Source of the DNA: Cephalopachus bancanus
Lineage: Eukaryota; Chordata; Mammalia; Primates; Tarsiidae
Length of the DNA stretch: 64,000 nucleotides
Assembly (NCBI GenBank): GCA_027257055.1
Contig: JAPVLO010000019.1
Location: 16,108,501 to 16,172,500 of the forward strand
Direction: 5' to 3'
The notes beneath the pieces were generated by a model. That model made no database searches, had not been told where the DNA came from, and saw nothing but the letters and a program-made list of their open reading frames with translations. Below, one piece after another: positions 24,957 through 36,043 of the stretch (positions are counted from its first letter, which is position 1; each line of letters begins with the position of its first letter). The position numbers were made by a program, and so were the translations under genes.

Positions 24957-25973
24957 CTTGCATCTCCCTGATGATAACTGATGTTCAGCATTTTTCTGTA
25001 TACGTATTGGTCATTTGCATGTCATCTTTTGAGAGATGTCTATTTACTAAATTCCTCATTTTCAAGTCATTGCTTATTTTGTTTTCCTGTTGAAATGCTT
25101 GAGTTCCTTGTTTATTCTGGACATTAGTCCCTTGTCACATGAATAGTTTCCCAATATCTTCCCCCATTCTGCAGGTTGTCTCTCCACTCTGTTGCTTCCT
25201 CTGCTGTACAGAAGAAGCAGCTTCTTAGTTTGATATAATGCCATTTTTCTCTCTTTGTTTTTGTTGCCTGTACTTTTGAGGTCATCTCCATAAAATCTTT
25301 GCCCAGACCAATCTCTTGAAGCATTTCCCCTATGTTTTCTTCAAGGAGTTTCATGGTTGTGGGTCTTACATTTACTCTTTACTTCATTTTGAGTTGGATT
25401 TTTATATATGGTGAGAGATAAGGTCTAGTTTCATTCTTCTGCACATGGATATCTAGTTTTCCCAAGACCACTTATTGAAGAGATTGCTCCTTCCCCAATA
25501 AATGTTCTTGATACCCTTCTCAAAAATGTGTTAGCTATAAACATATGGATTTATTTCTGGGTTCCCTATTCTGTTCCACTGGACTGTGGATTTGTTTATA
25601 TGACAGTATCATGTTGTTTTGGTTACTATAACTCTGCAGTATATTTTGGAGTCAGTAGTTGATTCCTCCAGCTTTGTTCTTTTTGCTCAGGATTGCTTAG
25701 ACTATTCAGGGTCTTGCGTGGCTCCATGTAAATTTTAGGACTTTTTTTTTTCTATTTCTGTAGCAAATGACATAGGTATTTTGAAAGGAATTGCACTGAA
25801 TGTGTAGCTTGCTCTTGGTCGTATGGTCATTTTCACAGTATTAATTCTTTCAATCCATAAAAATAGGATGTCTTTCAATTTTTGTGTGTGTCCTCTTCAA
25901 TTTCTTTCATCAATGTTTTATAGTTTTCCTTATAGAAACCTTTTACCTCCTTGGTTAAATTTATTCCTAGGTC

Positions 25974-25974
<1 letters not shown>

Positions 25975-26012
<38 letters not shown>
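25975..26012. repeat. (GT)n microsatellite
   Basis: About 18 uninterrupted GT units within the antisense L1. Confidence 0.95.
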
Positions 26013-26015
<3 letters not shown>

Positions 26016-27153
26016 AAGGGATTACTTTCTTTTTCTGCTAATTCAATGTTGGTATATAGAAACACTACTGATTTTTCTAAGTTGATTTTATATCCTATAA
26101 CTTTACTGAATTTGACTGTCGGTTCAAAGATAAAAGTTTTTTGTGGGGAGCTTTTAGTGTTATGTATCTGTATGATGTCATCTGCAGGCAGACACAATTT
26201 GGCTTTCTCCTTTCCAATTTGAATGCCTTTTATTTCTTTCTCTTGCCCAACTTCTCTCACTAGAACTTCCAGTACTATTGAAAAAAGTGGGGAAAGTGGT
26301 CATCCTTGTCTTGTTACTGCTCTAGAGGAAAGTTTTCAACTTTTCCCTTCAGTATAATGTTAGCTGTGGGTTTGTCACATATGGCCTTTACTGTGTTAAA
26401 GTATGTTCCTTTTATACCTAACTTGTTGAGATTTTTTTATCATGAAGAATTTTTTCAAGTAAATTTTTTGCATCCACTGAGATGATTATGTGGTTTTAGT
26501 CTTTCGTTTTGTTAATGTAACATATCATGTTTATTGATTTCTGTACACTGAAACATCCTTGCTTCCTTAGGATAAATTTCTTTTAATCATGGTAAATTAT
26601 CTTTTTAATGTGCTGCTAAATTTTTGAGGATTTTTGCATCTACTTCTCACGGATATCGGCCTGTAGTTTTGTTTTTTTGAATTGTATCCTTGTCTGGGTT
26701 TTCATATCAGAGTAATGCTGAACTTGTAGAATGACTTTGGAAGAATTCCCTCCTTTTCAACTTCCTGAAGAAGTTTGAGAATAATTGGTATTCATTCTTC
26801 TTTACACATTTGATAGAATTCTGCAGTAAAACCCCTGGTTCCTGGGCTTTTCTTTGATGTGAGACTTTTTATTATAGATTCAATCTCATCACTCATAATT
26901 GGTTTGAATGGTTCTATTTCTTCATGGTCCAATTTTGGTAGGTTGCATGTGTCCAGAAATTCCTCTAATTCTGCTAGATTTTCTAACTTGTTAGCATAAA
27001 GTTGTATATAACAGTCTCTAATAATCCTTTGTATTTCTGTGGTATCAGTTGTAATGTCTCCTTTTTCATTTGATTACATTTATTTGGGTCTTTCATTTGA
27101 TTATATTATTTGGACTTGTCAATTTTATTTATCTTTTAAAAATGAAACTATTA

Positions 27154-27443
27154 GCCGAGCTCGGTGGCTCAGCCTGTAATCCCGCGCCTTTGGGAGGCTG
27201 AGGTGAGTGGATTGCCTGAGCCTGCGGGTTCGAGACCCGCCTGGGCAGCGAGACCTCATCTCTACAATAAATCAAAAAATCAGCCGGGCGTGGTAGCGCA
27301 TGCCTGTAATTCCAGCTACTTGGAAGGCTGAGGTGGAAGGATCGCCGGAGCCCAGCAGGCGAGGCTGCGGTGGCCGGGAGCGGCCACTGCACTCCAGTCT
27401 GGGCAACAGAGTGAGACTCCAACTCAAAAAAAAAAAAAAAAAA
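27154..27443 (+). repeat. Alu, young lineage-specific subfamily
   Basis: Full dimer with young diagnostics (GGGTTCGAGACCCGCC, ACAATAAATCAAAAAATCAG, GGCCGGGAGCGGCC). Target duplication GAAACTATT on both sides. Inserted in the antisense L1. Confidence 0.92.
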
Positions 27444-28002
27444 GAAACTATTTTTTGTTGATCTTTTGTAATTTTTTAGTCTCAACTTCATCTGCTTCTT
27501 CTCTGATTTTTATTATTCCTTTCCTTCAAGGGTTTGATTTCTTGCTTTAATAGTTTCTTCAGATGCATTATTAGATTTTGTATTTAAAGTCTATCTGCTT
27601 TTCTGATGTAAGAATTTATTGCAATAAACTTCCATCTTAATTTTGCTTTTGTTGTACCTTATAGGTTTGACATGTCGTGTTTCTACATTCATTTCAAGAA
27701 ATTTCTAAATTCCCTTCTTAGTTTCATCATTGACCCATTGATCATTCAAGAGCATGTTGTTTAATTTCCACATATACATACAGTTTCAAAAGTTCTTCTT
27801 GTTACTGATTTCTAGTTTTATTCTACTGTTATCTAAAAAGATACTTAATTTGATCTCAATTATTTTAAATTGTTGAGCTGACATACTCTGCGAGAGTCCC
27901 TGAAACATTTTCTGATGGTACTGTCATCACCACAAGCCAGTTACATGTCTCCCCCCTCAAAAAAAACCCAGAAATTTCAAGTAGATAGCCAATGTAACTA
28001 TA

Positions 28003-28017
28003 TTATATATATATAGT

Positions 28018-28052
<35 letters not shown>
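28003..28052. repeat. (TA)n with a short CA end
   Basis: Run of ATATAT interrupted once by GTTAT, ending in ACACACACA. Confidence 0.92.
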
Positions 28053-28059
28053 TAATTCT

Positions 28060-28285
28060 TTAACTCAGAGTGAGCAAAACTTTTTTTTGAAGGACCAGTA
28101 AATAGTTTAAGGTTTCTGGGCCATAAAGTCTCTATACAAATATACAGCTCTGCCATTGCAACAAAAACAGCCACAGATAGCAGTAAATTAACACGTCTGT
28201 GTACCAATAAAACATTATCTACAAAGACAAGAGAGGAGGAGGATTTAGCCCAAGGTCTGTAGTTTGCCAAACCCTGCTTTATCTT
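28060..28285 (-). mobile_element. hAT-type non-autonomous DNA transposon remnant
   Basis: 'gagcaaaacttttttttgaaggaccagtaaatagtttaaggtttctgggccat', 'ctctgccattgcaacaaaaacagcc', 'caataaaacattatctacaaag', 'ggatttagcccaaggtctgtagtttgcc' match the well-known 'cggcaaactacggcccgcgggcc...' element read backwards. Target site not resolved. Confidence 0.6.
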
Positions 28286-28424
28286 GTCGCTCAATAACTT
28301 TTGCAATCTGACCACTAACTCCCTATCTTATTCCCCTACTGCTATCTTAATAGTTCTGTGTATTTGGCGTGTCTCTTTAAATATAACAAGCACATATCAT
28401 ATAAAATTGAGAATGCTAAGAAAT

Positions 28425-28545
28425 GTACTGGTTTTATAGATTTTTAAAAATTGAGGCACAGAGTGGTTAAGCAGCTTATAGCTAAGACTAGAAGCCAGGA
28501 TGAAAAATCCATGCTGTTAAACATTACTAAAAACTGCCTCTCCAC
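28425..28545 (-). repeat. MIR fragment
   Basis: 'tttatagatttttaaaaattgaggcacagagtggttaagcagcttatagctaagactagaagccagga' follows antisense MIR (cagatgaggaaactgaggcacagagaggttaagtaacttgcc...). Confidence 0.6.
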
Positions 28546-28579
28546 TGGTCAACTCGGTTTCCCCACTAAGTTATATAAT

Positions 28580-28820
28580 GAGCTCTGCACTTTTGTTCAA
28601 AAGTTATTCCCTCTTCTCAACCTATATCCTATTCATCTTTCATGTATCAACTCAAATCCCACTTCTCACTGAAGTCACCAACTCATAGTGACATCTCCTT
28701 CCCTTTTACTCTTAAAACAAGTATTGCCTAGACTTTTCTGAGCATTTATATTTTCATTATTTCATACTTTCTTTTTACTAGCTTTTATCTCACAATTTCT
28801 ATAGCCTAGATAAGTATCAT
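28580..28820 (+). repeat. L2 fragment
   Basis: 'catgtatcaactcaaatcccacttctcactgaagtcacc' and 'tgagcatttatattttcattatttcatac' run in L2 3' order. Diverged. Confidence 0.5.
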
Positions 28821-28829
28821 TGTGTTCTG

Positions 28830-29895
28830 AAGTTTAAAAGTATTCATTATTTTTTACTAGGATGATGCTATTAACATACAAGACAATCCACAGATATATG
28901 GCCTAAAAAAATTTTCACCACTCCCCATACTTATAAAGATTAGAGCAAGTGGTTTCTTTACAGTAAATACATCATTTTTCAAACTGAAAAAAGAAAGCAT
29001 AAATTGATCCCATAGATCTTTGAAGTATGAAGTGCACCTTGCAAAAACAAGTACAACAATGTATATTCAGTAATTTAACTAATTAGAAGGAGTTATTTTA
29101 TAGTAAACATTATGTTTGGGTGATTGATTTAGAGTAATAGTTGTACTTGAATGACTAGGAAAATAGAACCCTTAAACTGATTTTTATGTTACTCAAATCT
29201 CAGAGAAGTGGTTTTCTTGCAAAAGACCTCTTCAAAAAAGCTACAGAACCCCCTCCTGATTTAAAAAATATGTACATATATACACACACAGATAGATATT
29301 TTGCCTCAAATATCTGGGGACTCATAGACCCTCTGAATTTAAAATACTGTGTCTCAGAGGGTCTCATATTAGCTACTCATAGCTTTGACTCACTTAATAA
29401 ATTTTCCTTTTAATTCAAGTTAAAGAAATTTCATCAAGATGTCACTAGGCAATAGGAGTTTTCAGCTCCATAAGAATCTTATGTATATGTATACAATCCT
29501 TTGTGGCAGTATTTTTTTAAACTCACACTCAAATTAGAAGGTGTCAAAGATCATAAACAATGGCAAAAGGGAAATGTATAGTTAAGAGCAAAGCAGTAAG
29601 AGGGTCTGGAGAGCAGGCATACTACTAAAGACTTAAAGAATTCAATGTCATTATACTGCCTGTCAGGAAAGCTCTGATGGCCTGAGGACACTGCCATGTG
29701 TATGAGGGGCATAGGTTTTCTATGAACAACGTATGTTGCCTTCTTGCTTAAACTCAAGCCTTTAAATCAGAAGTGGTAGTATCATATCCTAAAAGAACAA
29801 TTCAAACTAAGAAAAATCAGCAGAAGCAGCTAACTCTAAAATCTATTTAAAACTCAAAATCAGAGATTAAAAACAAATAATGAATTCCTAAAATA
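28830..29895. other. no recognised feature
   Basis: AT-rich intron DNA without a gene or named repeat. It ends at the TA target site of the Tigger-type element. Confidence 0.4.
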
Positions 29896-30101
29896 AATAC
29901 AGTCATGTACCACAAAAGGACATCTGAGTCAGCAGGGAAATACACAAAAGGATTTACATGCATAACTGTACAAGTATGCGAAAGATTCTAGTGGAGTCTA
30001 GAAAAGCCTATTGCCTAGTGACATACTGATGAACCTGACCCTGTGTAGGCCTAGGCCAATGTGTGTTTCCGTGTCTTAGTTTTTGACAAGTTTAGAAAGT
30101 A

Positions 30102-30362
30102 GGCTGGGTGTGGTGGCTCACGCCTATAATCCCAGCACTTTGGGAGGCCGAGGTGAAAGCATTGCCTGAGACCAACCTGGGCAACTTGGAGAGACCTCAT
30201 CTCTACAGTAAATCAAAAAGTAGCCAGACGTGGTGGCACATGCCTGTACTTGGAAGGCAGGGGCGGAAGAATCACCTGAGCCCAGCAGGTGGAGGCTACG
30301 GTGGTCATGAGCGTGCCGATGTACTCCAGCCTGGTTACAGAGTGCGACTCCAACTCAAAAAA
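30102..30362 (+). repeat. Alu, middle tier
   Basis: Dimer with 'acctcatctctacagtaaatcaaaaagtagccagacg' and 'gtggtcatgagcgtgcc', lacking some young changes. Perfect 14-bp target duplication AAGTTTAGAAAGTA at 30088-30101 and 30363-30376. Confidence 0.95.
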
Positions 30363-30839
30363 AAGTTTAGAAAGTAAAAATAAAAACTTAACATTTTTTA
30401 ACGTTTATGGAATATATGAAAAAAGAAAATGTTTTAGTATGTTACTATATATGTATAGTACTATTACTATAGTATAAGCACTATTACAAAAGAAGTCAAA
30501 AAGTTAAAAAATTAAACTTCATAAAGTAAAAAAAGTTACAGCAATTTAAAGTTCATTTGCTACTAAAATTACATTTTTATAAATTTACTGTAGCCAAAGT
30601 GTACGGCGTTTATTAAGCCCACACTAGTGTATAAAAATGTCCTAGGTCTTCATGTTCACTCACCACTCACTCCCTGATTCACCCAGAGCAAACTTCCAGT
30701 CCTGCAAGTTCCATTTATACTAAGTGCCTTAAGCATGTGTACCCTTTTTAACATCTTTTATACTGCATTGTTATTGTACCTTATATATGGTACGATATAT
30801 ATAGTGTATACTATATACACTATATCTACAAATATACAT

Positions 30840-31126
30840 TTTTTTTTTTTTTGAGTTGGAGACTCACTCTGTCACCCAGACTGGAGTGCAGTGGCCGCTC
30901 CCGGCCACCGCAGCCTCGACCTGCTGGGCTCCGGCGATCCTTCCGCCTCAGCCTTCCAAGTAGCCGGAATTACAGGCATGCGCTACCATGCCCGGCTGAT
31001 TTTTTGATTTATTGTAGAGATGAGGTCTCGCTGCCCAGGCGGGTCTCGAACCCGCAGGCTCGGGCAATCCACTCACCTCAGCCTCCCAAAGGCGCGGGAT
31101 TACAGGCTGAGCCACCGAGCCCGGCT
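30840..31126 (-). repeat. Alu, young lineage-specific subfamily
   Basis: Antisense full dimer with all young changes. Target duplication CAAATATACAT at 30829-30839 and 31127-31137. Confidence 0.95.
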
Positions 31127-31137
31127 CAAATATACAT

Positions 31138-31259
31138 ATTAATAGAGACAAGATCTTACCATATTGCCCAGGTTGGTCTAGAAAACCTGACTCCAAGCGA
31201 TTATCCCGCCTTGGCCTCCCAAAGTGGTGGGATTACAGGCATGAACCATCACATCTGGC
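31138..31259 (-). repeat. old Alu half-element (monomer)
   Basis: Antisense single arm 'agagacaagatcttaccatattgcccagg ... ttggcctcccaaagtggtgggattacaggc'. It lies just beyond the duplication site of the young Alu. The AT-rich text before 30829 may be its decayed tail. Confidence 0.7.
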
Positions 31260-31509
31260 TATATTTAAATATGCTTTTACACAGGAATACTTACCATTGG
31301 GTTTCAACCACCTATAGTATTCAGTACAGTAACAAGGTGTACATATTTTAGCCTAGAAGCAATAATATATTATGCCATATAGCCTAGGTCTGTAGTAGGC
31401 TGCACCATCGAGGTTTAGATGAGTACATTCTATGATGTTCACACAACAGAATCACTTAATGCTGCATTTCTCAGAATGTATCCCTATTGTTAAGCGACAC
31501 ATAACTGTA

Positions 31510-32055
31510 CCAAGAGAGTAACACACTCTTGCATACAAGAGACAAATGACAAATAATATTAAGAATAGGCAGTTGCTGGATTTTAATTTTCTTTCATTTA
31601 AACGTTTTAAAAAGTTATATTTATTACATGTATTGCTAAACAGTATTCAATTTTTATAATCTTTTCCATTCAACACGCAAGAATGAGAGCAAGATATCAC
31701 AAAAAACTTAATTTTAAGTATTTGACATGAAGTGGTTAAAATCAAACTATCTGTAGAATATAATGTATATATTGATGAATGTAGGTAAATGATGATTGCA
31801 GAATTCAAATAGGTAAATTGATGAAGGTAGAATTTTTTAAATAGCCAAATACCAATCAAGAGAACTGGATGTAGTCTCAGCAAACAAAAACCATATATAA
31901 CTAAATTAGTACCTTACAGATTGAATGGTTCAACAACAGAGGCAAGCTCTAAGGTATAGTGAAAGACCTCCAAGAAATGAGGGTAGTCAACCAAATTGAG
32001 AGAAATTAAATAGATTTACACTTTAAATCACTATTTTTGAACTAATATTTAAGAT
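31510..32055. other. no recognised feature
   Basis: AT-rich, unassigned. Confidence 0.35.
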
Positions 32056-32059
32056 CTTC

Positions 32060-32560
32060 CATGGTCATATCTTAATTCACTTCTCTGAGTCAATATTCTA
32101 CAATATCCACCACAACATCCTATACTGTCTCACCTATTTCTAGAACAGAATATTCTCTCCTCTCTTTCCACCTATTCAAATAATATGTATCCTGTAAGGC
32201 ATAGAACAAACTAGCATCCCTGCAGGGAGCCTCTGGCTACTCCCTTGCACTCTGTTCTGCTTCTCTCCTCTTCTGTATAATATGATGACCACCTATCCCT
32301 CACTTCCCATGCTGAGTCTGATCTCAAATAGTCTGTTCTCCTTATAAAAACATGTCTGTCTCTAAGCAAGATCTTTAGCTGGAAATTAGTCATCTGTTGA
32401 TGAGATCTGTACCAATCATTTGCCACTTAATAGTACATCATCTTCTAGTTAATGGTTCCTCGTATGAATGTTGCTTGCTTATGAGAGTTCATTAGCTCCT
32501 TATGAGCAATGATTAGCAGTATTGGGTACATAGAAAATACTTAATAAATATTTGTAAAAA
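32060..32560 (+). repeat. L2 fragment
   Basis: 'ctcacctatttctagaacagaatattctc...aatgattagcagtattgggtacatagaaaatacttaataaatatttg' fits the L2 3' end ('gcacatagtaggtgctcaataaatatttg'). Confidence 0.5.
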
Positions 32561-32749
32561 TTAGTCAAACTTCATTATTCCCTGCTCTCCCCTGTAAAAA
32601 CTAAATATGAGGGCAACCCCCCAAAAATTGGAATTATTTTTTTGGAGGGCAGGCCCCTTGTAATACAGGCTTCCCACTAAGTAAGTGGTTCTAGGAATCC
32701 ATCAACATCAGTGTACCAGCTAGTGTTGTGAGAAACTGTGTTTAGCTTC

Positions 32750-33072
32750 AATGAACAAAATGACTAAAGAAGAGTGAGACCCTGTTTTAAGTTTCTATTT
32801 AAAGTAAAAATGACTAGAGAATCTTTGTAGCGGCAGGTTTCCTAGAATTTGTTGGAAACTGAGATTCTGGGATCCTATACGAGTGGGGACCCTAAAAACC
32901 TCAGAATTTATTCACTAAAAAATGTGTCTTTATTCTTACATGTTTAAACTTCAGTCACCTTCAAAGTACTTTCCATTTGATGCTATAACCTATGGAGATG
33001 CTTTTTCCAGTTTTTTAACTTGTCAATTTTGATGCCTTTTGGTGCCTCTGCCGTTTTTTGTTTCACTTCTTC
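32750..33072 (-). repeat. left arm of a 323-bp inverted repeat
   Basis: Reverse complement of 33300-33622 with no gaps and 6 mismatches in 323. It holds 129 bases of DNA from beyond the mariner's 3' end, the TA target site, then the inverted 3' half of the element. It lies inside the 5' half of the same element. Flanked by the 10-bp direct repeat CTTCAATGAA at 32746-32755 and 33069-33078. Confidence 0.95.
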
Positions 33073-33188
33073 AATGAAATATTTTTTTGAAGATTCTTTC
33101 AATGTGTTTACCCATTTCATGATGGGTTATTTATAAACTCACCTACCCACATCATGCTGAGTATTCAGCAGTTTTTGACAAAAATAGC

Positions 33189-33389
33189 ATGACCCCCTTG
33201 TCCTACCTTCCCTATTCACCCAATCTCACCACAAGTGACTTTTTGTTTGTTCCCCAGGATGGAAAAAAAGTTCTCAAAGGGAAACATTTTAACAATATGG
33301 AAGAAGTGAAACAAAAAACGGCAGAGGCACCAAAAGGCATCAAAATTGACAAGTTAAAAAACTGGAAAAAGCATCTCCACAGGTTATAG
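33189..33389 (+). pseudogene. mariner transposase C-terminal remnant
   Basis: A 66-codon frame matching the end of mariner-family transposases: SPNLTTSDFLF (place of the third catalytic Asp of the DDD triad), then GKKVLKGKHF, MEEVKQKTAEA and GIKIDKLKNW. The helix-turn-helix DNA-binding half and the first two catalytic Asp residues are not encoded here, so it cannot be an active transposase. This is the least frame-broken of the four copies in the window. Confidence 0.75.
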
Positions 33390-33622
33390 CATCAAATGGA
33401 AAGTACTTTGAAGGTGACTGAAGTTTAAACATGTAAGAATAAAGACACATTTTTTAGTAAGTAAATTCTGAGGTTTTTAGGGTCCCCACTCGTATAGGAT
33501 CCCAAAATCTCAATTTCCAACAAATTCTAGGAAACCTGCCGCTACAAAGATTCTCTAGTCATTTTTACTTTAAATAGAAACTTAAAACAGGGTCTCAGTC
33601 TTCTTTAGTCATTTTGTTCATT
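33300..33622 (+). repeat. right arm (source copy) of the inverted repeat
   Basis: Covers the mariner 3' part (33300-33492), the TA and 129 bases of flanking DNA. It runs continuously with the element and flank, so it is the original and the left arm the copy. Spacer between arms 33073-33299 (227 bp). Confidence 0.93.
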
Positions 33623-33624
33623 TT

Positions 33625-34270
33625 AACCAAGTCTAACTCCAAGTTCACCATGACAGGTATCCCAAGGATGACTAAAGGAGCCTTATTTCAGCACCCTGAG
33701 ACACAGGGGACTGCCCCAAGAAGAATTTGCTTTCCTCCTTTAATGACCCTGTTATCAGTCCCCAAAAGCTACCAGTGGAAAGAAACTCATACTAAATAAT
33801 CCAATGCCCCAGACCATTCCTTCTTTTTCTTCCAAAGGAAAAGTACACAGGGAGCTGCTGTGCTGTGAACAGCTAGATGGGACCTAGTAAACCATACAGC
33901 CCGGTGGTTTGTTTTTTAGTAGGAAATAAGTGCCTTTCAGTGGTATCTGATACAGAAGTCCAAAAGGCAAAACAGATAAAAGGGGCAGGGGATTGGTTGG
34001 TTGAGAGTAAGAAAACAGACTCATACCACCATCTTCTATTCCCCCTCAAACCCCAAGGAGGTACAAAGACCTTAGTTTAAAGATTTTTTTTTTTAAGTAC
34101 AGCCAGAAAGATCAAACTACTCATTATCATACTATCAATTAATAACAATGTAAGTAGTACAGCCCACTTTCAAGTGAAGTTAGCAGACTGGCAATTGAGG
34201 TATAGCGGCACCTCGCTCTGATTCCTTGTAAGGATATGATGAAAAGACAGTCTCTGAAATCACACTTGAT
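33625..34270. other. no recognised feature
   Basis: Unassigned sequence; short open frames only, no splice support. Confidence 0.35.
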
Positions 34271-34274
34271 TTGC

Positions 34275-34450
34275 CAGATCCACGACTCACTTGATATGTA
34301 ACCTGAGGTTAAGTTACTCAGCCTCAGTGAGTCTCAGTAATCTCATCTAGGAAATCGGGGGTGGGGGGCTGTGTCAGAAGATCTGTATGAGTTTTTAAAA
34401 AATAACTAATATAAAAAATGCCTAGCAGAGTATCTGTTTATAATAATTGT
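34275..34450 (+). repeat. MIR
   Basis: 'ccacgactcacttgatatgtaacctgaggttaagttactcagcctcagtgagtctcagtaatctcatctagg...aaaaaatgcctagcagagtatctg' follows sense MIR. Confidence 0.6.
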
Positions 34451-34526
34451 GTAAAAATGTTCTCTCCTGATTATTCTGTCTGATAAAACAAAAATGGAAT
34501 CTTTATCTTTGCTTTTCAAATAGCAT

Positions 34527-34538
<12 letters not shown>

Positions 34539-34558
<20 letters not shown>

Positions 34559-34837
34559 TTTTGAGTTGTAGTCTCACTCTGTCGCCCAGACTGGAGTGCA
34601 GTGGCCGCTCCCGGCCACCACAGCCTCGACCTGCTGGGCTCCGGCGATCCTTCCACCTCAGCCTTCCAAATAGCCGGAATTACAGGCATGCACTACCAAC
34701 GCCTGACTGATTTTTTGATTTATTGTAGAGATGAGTTCTCGCTGCCCAGGAGGGTCTCGAACCCGCAGGCTCAGGCAATCCACTCACCTCAGCCTCCCAA
34801 AGGCACGGGATTATAGGCTGAGCCACCGAGCCCGGCT
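34539..34837 (-). repeat. Alu, young lineage-specific subfamily
   Basis: Antisense full dimer with a T-tail of about 22. 16-bp target duplication GCATTTTTCTTTTCTT at 34523-34538 and 34838-34853. Confidence 0.95.
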
Positions 34838-34859
34838 GCATTTTTCTTTTCTTATAATT

Positions 34860-35975
34860 CATATCTTTAAGAAAAATATCTCACTCATTTTTTTAGCTTA
34901 CACCATAATTTAATACACAGCAAAACAAATGCAACAGTTAATTATCAGTTAATAAACAATTATCAGTTAATAAACAGGCAATAAGATGTTCCACATTAGT
35001 CTTTAAATTATTACATCTCCAATAATGAATTCTTCAGAAGTTTTTGAAAAATGTATATTTGAGGGGAAAAAAATCAACACCCCAAACCGGATTTCATATA
35101 TTATTTTAACACATCTTGTATTCAAGCATTGTTATTCTCAGGAGTCTACCAAAATGTAGACGTTTTTGCCATGAAAATTCCAAATCTTTACTTTATAACA
35201 TCATAATGAGATTAAGACATAACAGGGCTTATTTGTACACCACTGGCATTTTGACAAACCTCCAGATAAAATTAAGCAGAAAGAACAAAAGCATATTGAC
35301 AGACCTCCAAAACAAACCTGAAAGAAGTTGGCTAGCAGAAAACTCAAACAACACTTGACAACGTAAGCTGCTACTAGAAAGTGTTGTAGACTCAGTCCAC
35401 CAGGGGGAAGTATTGTCTAACAATTAACTGTACTACATTCAACAGAAATAAAACTTTGTACTTTCTAAAAAATGTTCTAAGCTTTCGGGGGAAAAAAAAA
35501 CGAATATATTCTTTGAATGAAAAAAAGAAATGTCTAGAAATCTGTTCACTAGACATCTGTAATTAGGTTAAAATGATATGATAAAAGATGGGCCACTTCT
35601 CAAAATCATTCTGTACCTATGACTTTATCATACCTTCAGTTGTAGGATTCCCCTAAAAGGAAAGAAGACACTCACCATAACTACTTCAACAACCCAACCA
35701 GAACCCGAACTGACTGGCAGCTAATGCTGAAGCCCAGAGAAGATGGTGAGCATCACAAATTTCAAACCATTTCATGATAGCCATTGTGTTAAATATCTAC
35801 CTACTATCCCCATAAAATCATTCTCATGGAGCTGTAAATACATCCGAATCTTAGCTTGAGAGATACAGTTACTGTGCTTTCACAGTGACAAAAGCCCAAA
35901 GTGGACTGCTGAGGGGCTAGAGGACCAGGGTGTTTTTAAAATTGTTTTTGGATTAATCTAAACAACTTAACACTT
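34860..35975. other. no recognised feature
   Basis: AT-rich; a small tandem repeat 'taattatcagttaataaacaattatcagttaataaacag' at 34937-34977. No gene or family named. Confidence 0.35.
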
Positions 35976-35977
35976 AT

Positions 35978-35978
<1 letters not shown>

Positions 35979-36041
<63 letters not shown>
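35979..36041. repeat. (CA)n microsatellite, about 30 units
   Basis: Uninterrupted after an initial TACATA. The longest pure dinucleotide run in the window. Confidence 0.97.

Positions 36042-36043
<2 letters not shown>

Larger units (their letters stand above)
23990..27880 (-). mobile_element. L1, antisense, about 3.6 kb of old L1 plus one Alu
   Basis: Reverse-complement L1 from 3' UTR ('ttacacataattatgtacacctatgggatac', 'acatatgggtgagaacatg') through ORF2 ('catctgctgatggacacttagg', 'gatctcattctc'-type text, 'cttgtcttgttactgctctagagg') to 'gttgtttaatttccacatat'. All ORF2 frames have stops. Contains a GT repeat, a 90-bp duplication and a young Alu. Confidence 0.85.
29900..31507 (+). mobile_element. 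Tigger-type (pogo) DNA transposon carrying three Alu insertions
   Basis: TA at 29898-29899 and 31508-31509 flank an element whose ends are CAGTCATGTACCAC and the reverse complement of CAGTTATGTGTCGCTTA. Internal landmarks: 'gaacctgaccctgtgtaggcctaggccaatgtgtg', 'actcaccactcactccctgattcacccagagc', 'agtattcagtacagtaac', 'gcctaggtctgtagtaggctgcacc', 'tgatgttcacacaacag'. It holds the Alus at 30102, 30840 and 31138. No intact transposase; only a short stop-ended tail of a coding region is visible. The family name is not certain. Confidence 0.7.
32608..33492 (+). mobile_element. mariner-like element (copy M3) with an inverted insertion
   Basis: TA at 32606-32607 and 33493-33494. The 5' end TGAGGGCAACCC matches the reverse complement of the 3' end (CGAGTGGGGACCC). 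Between 32756 and 33078 a 323-bp piece, inverted relative to the element, interrupts it. Without that piece it is about 560 bp, the same deleted architecture as M1, M2 and M4. Confidence 0.85.

Noticed and set aside
25977..26222. Cys-Val repeat protein frames around 26.0, 47.1 and 59.9 kb
   Set aside because: Translations of GT/CA microsatellites.
27129..27491. 120-codon minus-strand frame
   Set aside because: Antisense reading of the Alu at 27154 with its poly(T) giving a phenylalanine run.
30795..30827. Short palindrome ATATAGTGTATA..TATACACTATAT
   Set aside because: AT-rich low-complexity sequence at the decayed tail of an old Alu; such palindromes are expected by chance there.
30851..31351. 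166-codon open frame, the longest in the window
   Set aside because: It is the antisense strand of a young Alu plus an older Alu half. Similar frames ([15 protein letters not shown]...) occur at every young Alu, so it is a by-product of Alu sequence.
32746..33078. Reading CTTCAATGAA as a transposition target duplication
   Set aside because: The inserted piece has no terminal repeats of its own and is an inverted copy of DNA 200 bp away. Half of the 10 bp is shared with each breakpoint of the source, which fits template switching better.
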